Assembly (NCBI RefSeq): GCF_001792775.2
Contig: NZ_MLGE02000002.1
Coordinates: forward strand, 1-64,000
DNA length: 64,000 nucleotides
Origin: Staphylococcus pseudintermedius
GTDB taxonomy: Bacteria; Bacillota; Bacilli; Staphylococcales; Staphylococcaceae
Direction: 5' to 3'
Part shown: positions 30,631 through 38,803 of the stretch, one piece after another
Layout: each line of letters starts with the position of its first letter
Position numbering within the stretch: the stretch's first letter is position 1
Made by a program: the position numbers and the translations under genes
The notes under the pieces: generated by a model
Seen by the model: only the letters and a program-made list of their open reading frames with translations
Told to the model about the DNA's origin: nothing
The model's database searches: none

Positions 30631-31110
30631 ATGGCAATACAAATCGTCATCAATTTATTTTTAGCGATATTTTGGTTGTTCGTCTCTGACAGTTATACGA
30701 TGAACGCTTTCGTCTTAGGATATCTTTTCGCTTTATTACTTGTATTTTTAATGCGTAAACTATTACCTGGACGCTTTTACGTGATTACGCTATACAAAGT
30801 CATTAAACTCGTATTTGTCTTTTTACTCGAACTCATCAAAGCGAATATTGATGTATTGCGTATTATCCTTCAACCACGCATTAAAAATGAATCTGCTTTT
30901 TTCGTTTATGAAACAGACTTAGAGCACCCTTGGCAAGTCGCGTTATTATCAAATTTAATCACATTAACACCTGGTACTGTCGTCATCGGGGTTAATGATG
31001 ATATGAAACGTTTATATATTCACTGTTTAAACTTCTCGACAAAAGAAGAAGAAGTTGCTGGAATTAAAGGCTCTCTTGAAAAAGCAGTGAGAGAGGTGGG
31101 CGAATCGTAA
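30631..31110 (+). CDS. mnhE1: Na+/H+ antiporter subunit E
   Basis: A 159-residue subunit with two N-terminal membrane regions and a cytosolic C-terminal domain; [15 protein letters not shown] near residue 108 is the family signature. The start ATG at 30631 comes one base after the mnhD1 stop and gives the family length of 159. An upstream in-frame ATG inside mnhD1 is not used. GGGGGTG upstream may serve as Shine-Dalgarno. Confidence 0.94.
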   Translation: MAIQIVINLFLAIFWLFVSDSYTMNAFVLGYLFALLLVFLMRKLLPGRFYVITLYKVIKLVFVFLLELIKANIDVLRIILQPRIKNESAFFVYETDLEHPWQVALLSNLITLTPGTVVIGVNDDMKRLYIHCLNFSTKEEEVAGIKGSLEKAVREVGES

Positions 31111-31403
31111 TGAACTATGATATTTTCATCATTATTGCTTTAGTCATCGTCGTTTTATCGATTTTAGCAATGCTTGTCCGTGTGATTCTTGGTCCTACAT
31201 TGCCAGATCGTGTCGTGGCATTAGATGCGATTGGCATTCAGTTAATGGCGGTCATCGGATTGTTCTCAATTATTTTAGGTACACATTATATGATTGTAGC
31301 GATTCTTTTAATTGGGATTTTAGCCTTTTTAGGTACAGCCGTGTTCGCCAAATTTATGGATAAAGGTCAGGTGATTGAACATGACAGAAACGATCACGAT
31401 TAG
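31110..31403 (+). CDS. mnhF1: Na+/H+ antiporter subunit F
   Basis: A 97-residue protein with three membrane segments and the family motif [15 protein letters not shown] (about residues 28-42). The start overlaps the mnhE1 stop by one base (TAATG), and the end overlaps mnhG1. It is essential for antiporter assembly in the related Mrp systems. Confidence 0.94.
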   Translation: MNYDIFIIIALVIVVLSILAMLVRVILGPTLPDRVVALDAIGIQLMAVIGLFSIILGTHYMIVAILLIGILAFLGTAVFAKFMDKGQVIEHDRNDHD

Positions 31404-31737
31404 TATCGGGTTGATTCTTGTTATCGTCGGTGCGTTATTTAGTGCCCTCGCAGCCATTGGAATGATACGTCTCGATGATGTCTACTCTCGTGCGCATGCT
31501 GCGGGTAAAGCTTCAACACTTGGCGCAATGTTGTTATTAACCGGGACATTTATTTATTTCATCGGTAAAGAAGGCTACGTCAACTTTCAATTAATTATCG
31601 GGATTGTCTTTGTATTTATTACAGGTCCTTTAGCAAGTCATCTCGTATTGAAAGCAGCGTATAACCTCAAAACACCCGCTTCTAAACGATTGAAGCTGGA
31701 TGAAATTAAAGAAGACATGAAAGGTACAAAATTATAG
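31381..31737 (+). CDS. mnhG1: Na+/H+ antiporter subunit G
   Basis: A 118-residue protein with three membrane segments and the family motif [21 protein letters not shown] (about residues 30-50). I use the ATG at 31381, which gives the same length as the S. aureus subunit; a TTG two codons earlier is also open. It overlaps mnhF1 by 23 bases. It is the last gene of the operon, followed by an unusually long hairpin. Confidence 0.94.
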   Translation: MTETITISIGLILVIVGALFSALAAIGMIRLDDVYSRAHAAGKASTLGAMLLLTGTFIYFIGKEGYVNFQLIIGIVFVFITGPLASHLVLKAAYNLKTPASKRLKLDEIKEDMKGTKL

Positions 31738-31755
31738 AGATAGCGCATCTTGTCT

Positions 31756-31814
31756 AATCAATATAAAGAAACGGCTAGGAGTATTTGTGTCCTAGCCGTT
31801 TCTTTATATTGATT
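31756..31814. terminator. Long perfect hairpin behind the mnh operon
   Basis: The arms at 31756-31780 and 31790-31814 are perfect 25-base inverse copies (inner part AAACGGCTAGGA / TCCTAGCCGTTT) around a nine-base loop. It lies 18 bases behind the mnhG1 stop. The A/T-rich outer part gives a T run on both strands, so it can stop transcription in either direction. The stem is much longer than a usual terminator and could also protect the mnh mRNA 3' end. Confidence 0.8.
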
Positions 31815-31914
31815 TTATATTTTGGAATGTTCTTTTGATTATTAAATCTTTATGATTACATAAATACAAATTTCGTTATAATATCATAGTAACATTTTCA
31901 TATGAGGGGATAGA

Positions 31915-32097
31915 ATGCTCAAGCTTATTTTCACTTATTTGATTTTGAGGTTATTGCTCTTTTTAGTTTGCGTCTTCTTGCAATGATTCAGTACAACCGC
32001 AGTACAAGTTCCTATTGACTTTTTAGTTTTACTACTCTTACGTAATGTTGTGGTATCTTTGTTCAAAAAGAGAAAACGTGAGAAGGATGAGGCATAA
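31915..32097 (+). pseudogene. Small membrane ORF broken by an in-frame TGA
   Basis: An ATG at 31915 follows a GAGGGG Shine-Dalgarno and a TATAAT box at 31877-31882. It codes for 23 residues (MLKLIFTYLILRLLLFLVCV...) up to a TGA at 31984-31986. The frame stays open beyond, for 36 more codons, with a second hydrophobic segment (VPIDFLVLLLL) and a basic tail KKRKREK, to a TAA at 32095. I read this as a membrane protein of about 60 residues with one nonsense change. A functional 23-residue membrane peptide is the alternative. The family is not recognised. The 3' end runs into repeat R3. Confidence 0.45.
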
Positions 32098-32674
32098 AAA
32101 CTTTGATTATTATTATTTTCTTTTATCATAGGAAAAGGGGATGACGCATTAAGTTTTCCCAGTTCCTACCCTTTCATGAACTTTTATCGATTAATGATGA
32201 TTCAACCGTTAATAATAGGGATGAATCGGACATAAAAAATGGGATGCTATGAATTGTTTTCATTTCATAAACATGCCCTCAAAATGTTTACTATAAGGTT
32301 GTTCAGAAGGCTGAGACGCCTGTGGGAATGCATGCATGCATACTGCTTACAGTGACCTCTACACTTTAATAGTGGCTACTGTTTATCGCAGTAGCGGTCT
32401 GACTTCTCAATGTATACACTTTTGAGAAGTCCAGCCCGCCTTGCGGAAGCAGTACGACGAAATCTTTGTGACACATGAGGGTTCTGTACTGCTCCCAAAA
32501 TCCACTAACGCCTCAACAAATGTAGCAGTTTAATCCAGCATTAGTGAGTTGAAGGACTAGCCCCTCGGAATGCAAAGCCATGATGGCAATCAAAAACCAC
32601 AAATCAAATGGAGGGCAAGTTAAACAAAATACTACATCAATAGCTTCAAAATTTTCTATATCTGCCCTTCTCTC
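32083..32674. repeat. Dispersed intergenic repeat, long composite copy R3
   Basis: About 590 bases without a gene. The left end (gaaggatgaggcataaaaac) and the right end, read inversely (agaagggcagatatagaaaa), are similar, so the unit has loosely inverse ends. The right 120 bases are the inverse of copy R1. Internally there are a GACTTCTCAA / TTGAGAAGTC hairpin (32401-32431) and the hairpin core GCAGTACGACGAAATCTTTG (32449-32468), both shared with other copies. The palindrome gcatgcatgcatgc lies near 32327-32340. No transposase is seen. Confidence 0.7.
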
Positions 32675-32677
32675 AAA

Positions 32678-33055
32678 TTACTGCTTCAATGGTTTAATCG
32701 CAATCGTACCGCGCATAGCTGAAATCAACTGCCCTGCTTGATTTTTAATATGAATGTCCCACACATGCGTTGTACTACCTTGATGCAAAATGCGTGCTTC
32801 TGCATAAACGACACCTTCACGGACTGAACTGATATGGTTCGCATTCATTTCTAACCCTAAAGGAATATGCGTCGAAGTGTCTATTAAATGGGCCGAGCCT
32901 AGCGAACATGCTGTTTCCCCTAATGCGAGTGATGCTCCGCCATGTAAATAACCAAATGGCTGTTTGACTTTATCCGTCACAGGCATCGACATTTTCAAAT
33001 AGCCGTCCTCCTGTGCTTCGACTTTCATTTCTAATAACTCGATTAAGTTTGTCAT
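32678..33055 (-). CDS. PaaI-type hotdog-fold thioesterase
   Basis: A 125-residue acyl-CoA thioesterase of the 4HBT/PaaI type. The motif YLHGGASLALGETACSLGS (about residues 36-54) carries the HGG and catalytic acidic residue of the family. The substrate is not evident; related proteins include hydrolases of dihydroxynaphthoyl-CoA in menaquinone synthesis, a possibility only. I use the ATG at 33055, nine bases behind AGGAG; a GTG three codons upstream is too close to it. It follows the YuiF-like gene by 23 bases and is probably co-transcribed. Confidence 0.85.
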   Translation of the reverse strand: MTNLIELLEMKVEAQEDGYLKMSMPVTDKVKQPFGYLHGGASLALGETACSLGSAHLIDTSTHIPLGLEMNANHISSVREGVVYAEARILHQGSTTHVWDIHIKNQAGQLISAMRGTIAIKPLKQ

Positions 33056-33078
33056 GAGGGTCACTCCTTTTTCTATTA

Positions 33079-34392
33079 TTATAATACGAGTGCCGCAATC
33101 GTTCCCATAATAATGAGTGGTATATTATAAAAGACAAAGTTCGGAATACACGTATCACGAATATGATCGTGCTGACCGTCTACATTGAGTCCTGCTGTTG
33201 GTCCTAATGTCGAATCGCTCGCTGGAGAACCTGAATCCCCAAGTGCACTCGCTGTACCGATTAATGCGATTAATGCCATCGTACTCATTCCCATTGCTTC
33301 ACCAAACGGTATAAAGAGCGCGGCTAAAATTGGGATCGTCGCAAATGAAGAACCAATTCCTAAAGTCACGACTAAACCGATGAGATACATGAGTACAATA
33401 CTTACCAATAAATTATCTCCTGAAATCGTAGTTAAGCCGGTCACTAACTTTTCAATATCACCTGTCGCATTCATCACACCTGCAAAACCATTCGCAGTTA
33501 AAATCACGACGCCGATGTAAGCCATAATTTTAATGCCATCCACAAATTGGTCGTCGAGTTTGCGCCAAGAATAAATACCAGAAATGAAAAAGACAAGCAC
33601 CCCTGCCAATGCACCGAAAATCATTGAATCTGAGAACATTTGAACGAGAAATGTAGCTAAAATCGCAACAACCGTAACGATAATGACAGATGGTTTTAAA
33701 TCCACAACCACCTCTTCCTCTTGCGCTGCCGTTTCCCGATACGTTCTCGGTTTACGATAATAAAACATGGCGATAATAAGTCCGATAATATAACCTGATG
33801 CTGGTATGAGCATTGCTTTCCAGATCATATTAAATTCAATCGGATGGTGTGCCTTTTCAAATCCTTTTTGAATGATCTCATGGAAAATGTGACCGAAGCC
33901 AAATGGTAATAAGACATACGGAAAACATAGACCAAAACCAATAATCATCGCAATTAAGCGGCGATCGATTTTCAATTCATTAAATAAGCTTAATAAAGGG
34001 GGAATCACAATTGGAATAAAAGCAATATGGACTGGAATCACGTTTTGACTCATGATACTCAGTAATAGTAAGCTCACGATAATGAGTACTTTCACTTTAA
34101 TTCTCGAAACTTTTGTCTCTTCTGCACGAATAGATAAAATCACTTTACGTACGAGATAATCTGTAATCCCACTGTATGAAATGAGTGCAGCAAAGCCACC
34201 GAGTAAAGCATAACTGAGCGCTACTTCTGCCCCATCCACAATATTTTCTGTAAAAGTTGTAATCGTTTTATCAAATGGCAGACCTGCAATCCATCCGCCG
34301 ATGAGTGCACTAATAAATAAACTAATGACGACGTTGAGCCGACATAAACAGAGCACTATCATGATGACGACCGCTATTAACACAGCATTCAT
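33079..34392 (-). CDS. Na+/H+ antiporter family protein (YuiF-like)
   Basis: A 437-residue integral membrane protein with about 11 segments, of the ion transporter superfamily that includes NhaC and YuiF. The segments LGIGSSFATIPILAALFIPF (near residue 341) and GDSGSPASDSTLGPTAG (near residue 385) are conserved. The family is annotated as Na+/H+ antiporter, but some members, including YuiF, have been proposed to carry histidine or other amino acids, so the substrate is open. The GGAGATAG Shine-Dalgarno precedes the ATG. The thioesterase gene follows in the same direction. Confidence 0.82.
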   Translation of the reverse strand: MNAVLIAVVIMIVLCLCRLNVVISLFISALIGGWIAGLPFDKTITTFTENIVDGAEVALSYALLGGFAALISYSGITDYLVRKVILSIRAEETKVSRIKVKVLIIVSLLLLSIMSQNVIPVHIAFIPIVIPPLLSLFNELKIDRRLIAMIIGFGLCFPYVLLPFGFGHIFHEIIQKGFEKAHHPIEFNMIWKAMLIPASGYIIGLIIAMFYYRKPRTYRETAAQEEEVVVDLKPSVIIVTVVAILATFLVQMFSDSMIFGALAGVLVFFISGIYSWRKLDDQFVDGIKIMAYIGVVILTANGFAGVMNATGDIEKLVTGLTTISGDNLLVSIVLMYLIGLVVTLGIGSSFATIPILAALFIPFGEAMGMSTMALIALIGTASALGDSGSPASDSTLGPTAGLNVDGQHDHIRDTCIPNFVFYNIPLIIMGTIAALVL

Positions 34393-34485
34393 TATTCTAT
34401 CTCCTTTAATTCATTATCGAGATAAAGCGTATGGGTATAATGGTAACAGTTGTCACGTCATTCGTCAATGCTTACTACATCAAAA

Positions 34486-34525
34486 TTAAAGCGGGAGTGG
34501 CACAAATTCATGGCACACTCCCCCT
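34486..34525 (-). terminator. Terminator of ampA
   Basis: On the minus strand GGGGGAGTGTGCCA and TGTGCCACTCCCGC pair (with one inner mismatch) and are followed by TTTAATTTT. It begins a few bases behind the ampA stop. Confidence 0.8.
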
Positions 34526-34529
34526 TTCT

Positions 34530-36017
34530 TTACTGATTCATACCGTATTGATTTTTCAACCATGTGACAATTGTAGGAATCATAAAACCTGTTGGACCTT
34601 TTGGACCTTTATGTGTCGCTTTATTGATTGTTGCTGGTCCCGCAATATCAAAATGAAGATGTGGTGTTTGACCACTGAAATGCATAATAAATGCTGCCGC
34701 AAATAAAGCTTTACCGTGCGCATTGACATGGTTCGTTAAATCTGCCACATCTGATGCTTTAATATTTTTACGTTCTGTCTCAGTAATCGGCAACTCAAAC
34801 ACAGGTTCTTCATAAATTTGAGAAGTTTGTAAAATTTGATTCAACACTTCTGGTTGGACACGATGTTGGAACACGGCTGCTTTATCTTCACCTAATGCAA
34901 CAACTGCCGCTCCTGTCAATGTTGCGAAGTCCATAATCATCTCGGGCTTGTATTGGTTCGCATAAAACGTCGCGTCAGCCAACACTAAACGCCCTTCCGC
35001 ATCGGTATTCGGCACTTCGACGGTTTCACCACTGAGCGCTGTAAATACATCATCCGGCTTCATCGCATTATTCGCAATCATATTTTCTGCTGCCGCAATA
35101 ACGGCTACAATATTCACTTTGAGTTTCAATGCTCGGATTGCTTCAACCATACCAATGACGTTAGCCGCACCACTCATATCAAATTTCATTGACGGCATGC
35201 CATTTTTAGATTTGATGGAATAACCACCTGAATCGTACGTAATCCCTTTACCGACTAAAGCGATCACTCGATCTTCATGGTCCGGATCTCCTTGATATTC
35301 TAATGTAATCATACGCGGAGGATGTACAGACCCTTTGCCGACAGCTTGGACTAATCCGAATCCTTCTTGTACAATCGCGTGTTCATCTTTAATGTGGACT
35401 TTAACTGCTGTATCTTTAAAATACTGTTCAACCGTTTCAGCTAAATAAGCAGGCGTCATAATATTTGGTGGTGTATTACTCAAATCACGCGCGCGGTTAA
35501 CGGCACGACCTAACTTTTGTCCCACTTCAATTGGATCTGTATAGTCTGACACTTGGTCACAATCCAATACCATTTTAAGATGGAACGGTGCTTTTTTATC
35601 AGATTTATAATCATCAAATTGATAAATCGCCTGTTCACTTTGAAGACCCATTAATTTAAATATCGTTTCTGATTCTAGTGATTTGGCTAAAAATGTATTC
35701 ACTTTTAAATTGATTTTAGCAATCGCACCTTGTTGTAAATATTGGAATAATTTGCCCCATATTTTCAAATAATCTTGTGCTTTCAATTGGTTCAAATTAC
35801 CGAGACCTACCGTAATTAAACGATACATTTGATTTTCTATTGTGACTCCAGTTGACGCAATTTCACCTACTTTTGAACTGATGAGATGATGTGCTTTTAA
35901 TTCCGTCAATGCTTCGAAAAATGCCGTATCCTGTTTCACGACATCGAAATATTGGTTTAAATGTTCTGGAACACCTGCAATGATCGCAGCTGCTGTTTCT
36001 GTTTGCTGTGAAGGCAT
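34530..36017 (-). CDS. ampA: Leucyl aminopeptidase (M17 family)
   Basis: A 495-residue cytosolic metallo-aminopeptidase that trims N-terminal residues from peptides. The C-terminal catalytic domain has VGKGITYDSGGYSIK (about residue 250) and the M17 signature NTDAEGRLVLADA (about residue 330), which give the two-metal site. I start at ATG 36017, eight bases behind AGGAG. The GTG at 36026 overlaps that Shine-Dalgarno. The leader carries a terminator and a competing hairpin that covers the Shine-Dalgarno. Length fits the family. Confidence 0.93.
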   Translation of the reverse strand: MPSQQTETAAAIIAGVPEHLNQYFDVVKQDTAFFEALTELKAHHLISSKVGEIASTGVTIENQMYRLITVGLGNLNQLKAQDYLKIWGKLFQYLQQGAIAKINLKVNTFLAKSLESETIFKLMGLQSEQAIYQFDDYKSDKKAPFHLKMVLDCDQVSDYTDPIEVGQKLGRAVNRARDLSNTPPNIMTPAYLAETVEQYFKDTAVKVHIKDEHAIVQEGFGLVQAVGKGSVHPPRMITLEYQGDPDHEDRVIALVGKGITYDSGGYSIKSKNGMPSMKFDMSGAANVIGMVEAIRALKLKVNIVAVIAAAENMIANNAMKPDDVFTALSGETVEVPNTDAEGRLVLADATFYANQYKPEMIMDFATLTGAAVVALGEDKAAVFQHRVQPEVLNQILQTSQIYEEPVFELPITETERKNIKASDVADLTNHVNAHGKALFAAAFIMHFSGQTPHLHFDIAGPATINKATHKGPKGPTGFMIPTIVTWLKNQYGMNQ

Positions 36018-36024
36018 CACTTTC

Positions 36025-36096
36025 ACTCCTTTTTAATATGTAAAAAAGGAGTAGAAGAGCAACCTAAATATGACATTTAGATCCCTTTTCCACTCC
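36025..36096 (-). promoter_or_regulatory. Terminator and SD-sequestering hairpin in the ampA leader
   Basis: On the minus strand a terminator is formed by GGAGTGGAAAAG... and ...CTCTTCTACTCC (36048-36096), with an inner CTAAAT/ATTTAG stem and six T behind it. Its 3' arm ACTCCTTTTT (36043-36052) is also perfectly complementary to AAAAAGGAGT (36025-36034), which is the ampA Shine-Dalgarno, with an eight-base loop. The two structures cannot form together. It may simply be the ndh terminator, or an attenuator that links read-through to translation. Confidence 0.6.
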
Positions 36097-36281
36097 CTGC
36101 AGTTATCATATACATTTTGTTACACTGTATATGTATACCGTATGCTTAAAATCTTTTTCTCTAATCAAGCATTGGACTGATAAAAGTCATACCGTTTCAT
36201 CATCAATGCGTTATTTCAAAACCTTACTCAGTGAGACTCCTGATTTTAATATCGTCGAATCAAAGCAGGGTTGATTAATGC

Positions 36282-37484
36282 TTAAAATTTACCTTTTTTG
36301 TAAGCTAAACCTAAACCACCAATTTTAAAGATGGCACGTGTATCAATGACACGTTTCATGAATGCTGCTTTTTTACCAGTAATTTCGCGGCCATAAACGA
36401 TACCCACACCGTCATGACGACCTAATGAACATACTGTACCACGATCGCTATATTTGAAGTCTTCTGTTGGTGCACCTTTTAAGATATTCACAATGTTAGA
36501 AGCTGTTTTTTCACCTTGTTGCATTGCGATTTGAGCTGTTGTTGGTAATGGACGATCGCCACCTTCAGGGATGAATGCAGAGACGTCACCAATGACGAAG
36601 ATGTCATCGTAACCCTCGATAGTTAAATCTTGTTTCGTTACAATACGTCCACGTTTAACGCCTTCGAATGATTTTTCCATTAATTGGCTACCACGAACAC
36701 CTGCAGCCCAAATGACAGTGTTCGCTTCTAATTGTTGCTCTTCATCATTAATTTTAACAACGAAACCTTTGTCATTTGCTGCAACAATAGGTGTACCGAC
36801 TTTGAACTCTACACCGCGTTGTTCTAAATAGCTCACTGCATGACTAACAAGCTCATCAGAAAACATTGGTAACATTTTTGGCGCAGCTTCTACACAAGTA
36901 ACTTTTACTTTACTTTGTTCTACACCGTATTTGTTAGCAAGTTCAGGAATACGGTCTGTTAATTCACCTAAAAATTCAATTCCAGTGAATCCTGCTCCGC
37001 CGACAAGAATCGCTAAGTCTTTGTCGTCTTTTGTTTTTGATGCAGCATAATTTGCAAATTTATCTTCAAGATGGCGAGAGATTTGACGCGCAGTATTGAC
37101 ATTTTCGATTTGGAAAGCGTGTTCTTTCATACCTTCAATGCCAAATGTTTCTGATTCAAAACCTAAAGCAACAACTAAAATATCATATTCGAAAATACCG
37201 CGTGTTGTTTCAACTTTTTTCGCATTGCGGTCGATTTTTGTTACTTCCGCACGAACGAAATCAACATGTTTTTTCAACACGTTTTCGATTGGATATAAGA
37301 CGTCCTCATAATTTAATGTACCTGCTGAAGCTTCATGTAACCAAGTTGCTTCATAGTGATAGTCGTTTTTGTTGATTAAAGTAATCTGTGCGTCTTGTTC
37401 TGATAATTTTTTTTGAAGTTTTGTAACAGTTTGTAAGCCCGCATAACCAGCACCTAAAACAAGTACTTTTTTACGTTCTGCCAT
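36282..37484 (-). CDS. ndh: Type 2 NADH dehydrogenase
   Basis: A 400-residue membrane-associated flavoprotein that passes electrons from NADH to menaquinone without pumping protons. The FAD site GAGYAGLQT lies at residues 10-18, the NADH site [16 protein letters not shown] near residue 163, and the second FAD motif [10 protein letters not shown] near residue 300. [11 protein letters not shown] (about residue 317) is the quinone-site motif. It is very close to S. aureus NdhC as I recall it. I start at ATG 37484, seven bases behind AGGTG; the ATG at 37490 is too close. The long upstream gap of about 400 bases holds promoter-like sequences. Confidence 0.94.
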   Translation of the reverse strand: MAERKKVLVLGAGYAGLQTVTKLQKKLSEQDAQITLINKNDYHYEATWLHEASAGTLNYEDVLYPIENVLKKHVDFVRAEVTKIDRNAKKVETTRGIFEYDILVVALGFESETFGIEGMKEHAFQIENVNTARQISRHLEDKFANYAASKTKDDKDLAILVGGAGFTGIEFLGELTDRIPELANKYGVEQSKVKVTCVEAAPKMLPMFSDELVSHAVSYLEQRGVEFKVGTPIVAANDKGFVVKINDEEQQLEANTVIWAAGVRGSQLMEKSFEGVKRGRIVTKQDLTIEGYDDIFVIGDVSAFIPEGGDRPLPTTAQIAMQQGEKTASNIVNILKGAPTEDFKYSDRGTVCSLGRHDGVGIVYGREITGKKAAFMKRVIDTRAIFKIGGLGLAYKKGKF

Positions 37485-37490
37485 TTGCAT

Positions 37491-37904
37491 TCACCTATTC
37501 TTTCGTAAATATAATCAAATTCCAATAATACTGTATACCCTCTCAATTTTTACAGTACACAAAATTGTAAAATATTGTCATTCATTAGTGTATAGTTTTT
37601 TATTATTGAATTCAAGTTAATACCCTATAAGTTTTCAACAGATTTTCATTATTTTTGTCGCTCATCTTAAAAAAATATTGTGACGCGTCAAATCATTGTA
37701 AGTACGCTTAGCCTATGCTATGCCACCTACTCGATCTCATTTTGAATGCATCCGTGTCATACGAAGAAAACCGAGACAATTCGATATGGCGAAGAGTCTC
37801 GGATATTCAATATCACTCTGTAGTTGCTTTCATATGTTACATTTCAGTCTTTTTAAGCATGACATAAATCGCATTAAAAAGGATGTTGTCCACCATTCAC
37901 TCGA
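37491..37904. other. Gene-free leader region upstream of ndh
   Basis: 414 bases without a supported gene. On the minus strand TTGACG (within the perfect palindrome TGACGCGTCA at 37681-37690) could be a -35 box with TAAGAT 16 bases on. TTTTACA...TGTAAAA and CTGTA...TACAG inverse repeats lie near 37520-37575, next to the gene. These suggest a regulated promoter with a long leader. The plus-strand ORF at 37720-37908 lacks a Shine-Dalgarno and overlaps the end of sufA. Confidence 0.4.
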
Positions 37905-38264
37905 TTAACAACTTTCTGGTGAACCTGCCGCCTGCGCTGTTCTAAATGAGCTACCACAACCACATGATGCAATCGCGTTCGGATTATCGATTTGAAAACC
38001 GCCACCCATTAAAGATTGTTTAAAGTCAATAGTTGTGCCATTTAAAATCGGCGCATCTTCTTTATCTACAAGTACTTTTAAACCGAAAAATTCAAGTACT
38101 TCATCATTTTCACCTGGTTCAGCTTCAGCAGTCATGCCGTACGTTAAACCTGTACAACCCCCACCGTTTACTTTCACTTTTAAATAACCATCTGCCATAT
38201 CATTTTGCTTCAACATATCTTTCACTTCATATGCTGCTGCTTCTGTCAAATTGACTACTGCCAT
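37905..38264 (-). CDS. sufA: Iron-sulfur carrier SufA (HesB/IscA family)
   Basis: A 119-residue A-type Fe-S carrier. The three conserved cysteines are C37 of GGGCTGLTYGM and the two of SCGCGSSF near residues 103-105. It receives clusters from the SufBCD scaffold and hands them to target proteins. AAGGAGG precedes the ATG. It lies 12 bases behind the UPF0349 gene, far from the main suf operon but close to nfu, so the cluster-delivery genes are grouped here. Confidence 0.92.
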   Translation of the reverse strand: MAVVNLTEAAAYEVKDMLKQNDMADGYLKVKVNGGGCTGLTYGMTAEAEPGENDEVLEFFGLKVLVDKEDAPILNGTTIDFKQSLMGGGFQIDNPNAIASCGCGSSFRTAQAAGSPESC

Positions 38265-38276
38265 GTTTTAGCCTCC

Positions 38277-38513
38277 TTAAAAAGTCCACGTTTCTTCTAT
38301 ATGCTTATAAATATTTTGCAATAAATCGTCTGGCGTATCACCTTCAACTATATCACCATTCACAAGTGCGTAGAGTCCCGACGAACAAATCCCACAGTTT
38401 TGAAGGCAACCATAATCTAGAACATCCACTCCCGGATCATTTTCTAAAGTTTGGTAAACAACTTCTGAACCTCTCGCCATATTAGAAATACAAAACTCGA
38501 CAATCGGATTCAT
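38277..38513 (-). CDS. UPF0349 (YuzB-like) protein
   Basis: A 78-residue cytosolic protein of the DUF1450/UPF0349 family. It has a CxxxCGIC-type cluster of cysteines ([13 protein letters not shown], residues 34-46) plus C8, which resembles a thioredoxin-like [2Fe-2S] or metal-binding arrangement. Its position before sufA fits that idea, but the function is unknown. I start at ATG 38513 behind AGAGGGTG; the frame opens earlier at 38570 with residues that do not belong to the family. Confidence 0.88.
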   Translation of the reverse strand: MNPIVEFCISNMARGSEVVYQTLENDPGVDVLDYGCLQNCGICSSGLYALVNGDIVEGDTPDDLLQNIYKHIEETWTF

Positions 38514-38666
38514 TTTACACCCTCTTCTATGTTTTAATGTTATCAGTATAACAAATTTTAGAACGGACATCTATGAGACGGCTCATGTTAACGCTTCATC
38601 ATACGCATCGATTGGATTGACAAAGTTGGTTTGTGAAAAATTTTGAAAGCACGTGTTTTCCTTTGT

Positions 38667-38695
38667 TTGTGTGGCTTTCGAAAAAGGGATATAAT
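38667..38695 (+). promoter_or_regulatory. Promoter of the second NADH dehydrogenase gene
   Basis: TTGTGT (38667-38672) and a perfect TATAAT (38690-38695) are 17 bases apart, about 110 bases before the start at 38804. Confidence 0.6.
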
Positions 38696-38803
38696 TAAAT
38701 TTAGAGCTATGATCAATAACTTGAACGGTGCCTATTTCGTTTTGTGTGGAGTCCATTGCTGAAATAGATATCGGAATATACATCACTAAAGAGGGGTATC
38801 AAA

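Noticed and set aside
31984..31986. Recoding of TGA as selenocysteine or tryptophan
   Set aside because: No selenocysteine insertion element or associated genes are seen, staphylococci use TGA as stop, and other genes here end in TGA. Nonsense change is simpler.
32083..32674. CRISPR array or insertion sequence
   Set aside because: No regular repeat-spacer pattern and no transposase frame; the repeats are hairpins and long degenerate blocks.
37720..37908. 62-codon plus-strand ORF upstream of ndh
   Set aside because: No Shine-Dalgarno, ends inside sufA, composition not protein-like.
38583..38786. 67-codon minus-strand ORF between UPF0349 and the second NADH dehydrogenase gene
   Set aside because: It covers the promoter of the divergent gene and has no recognisable family or ribosome site.
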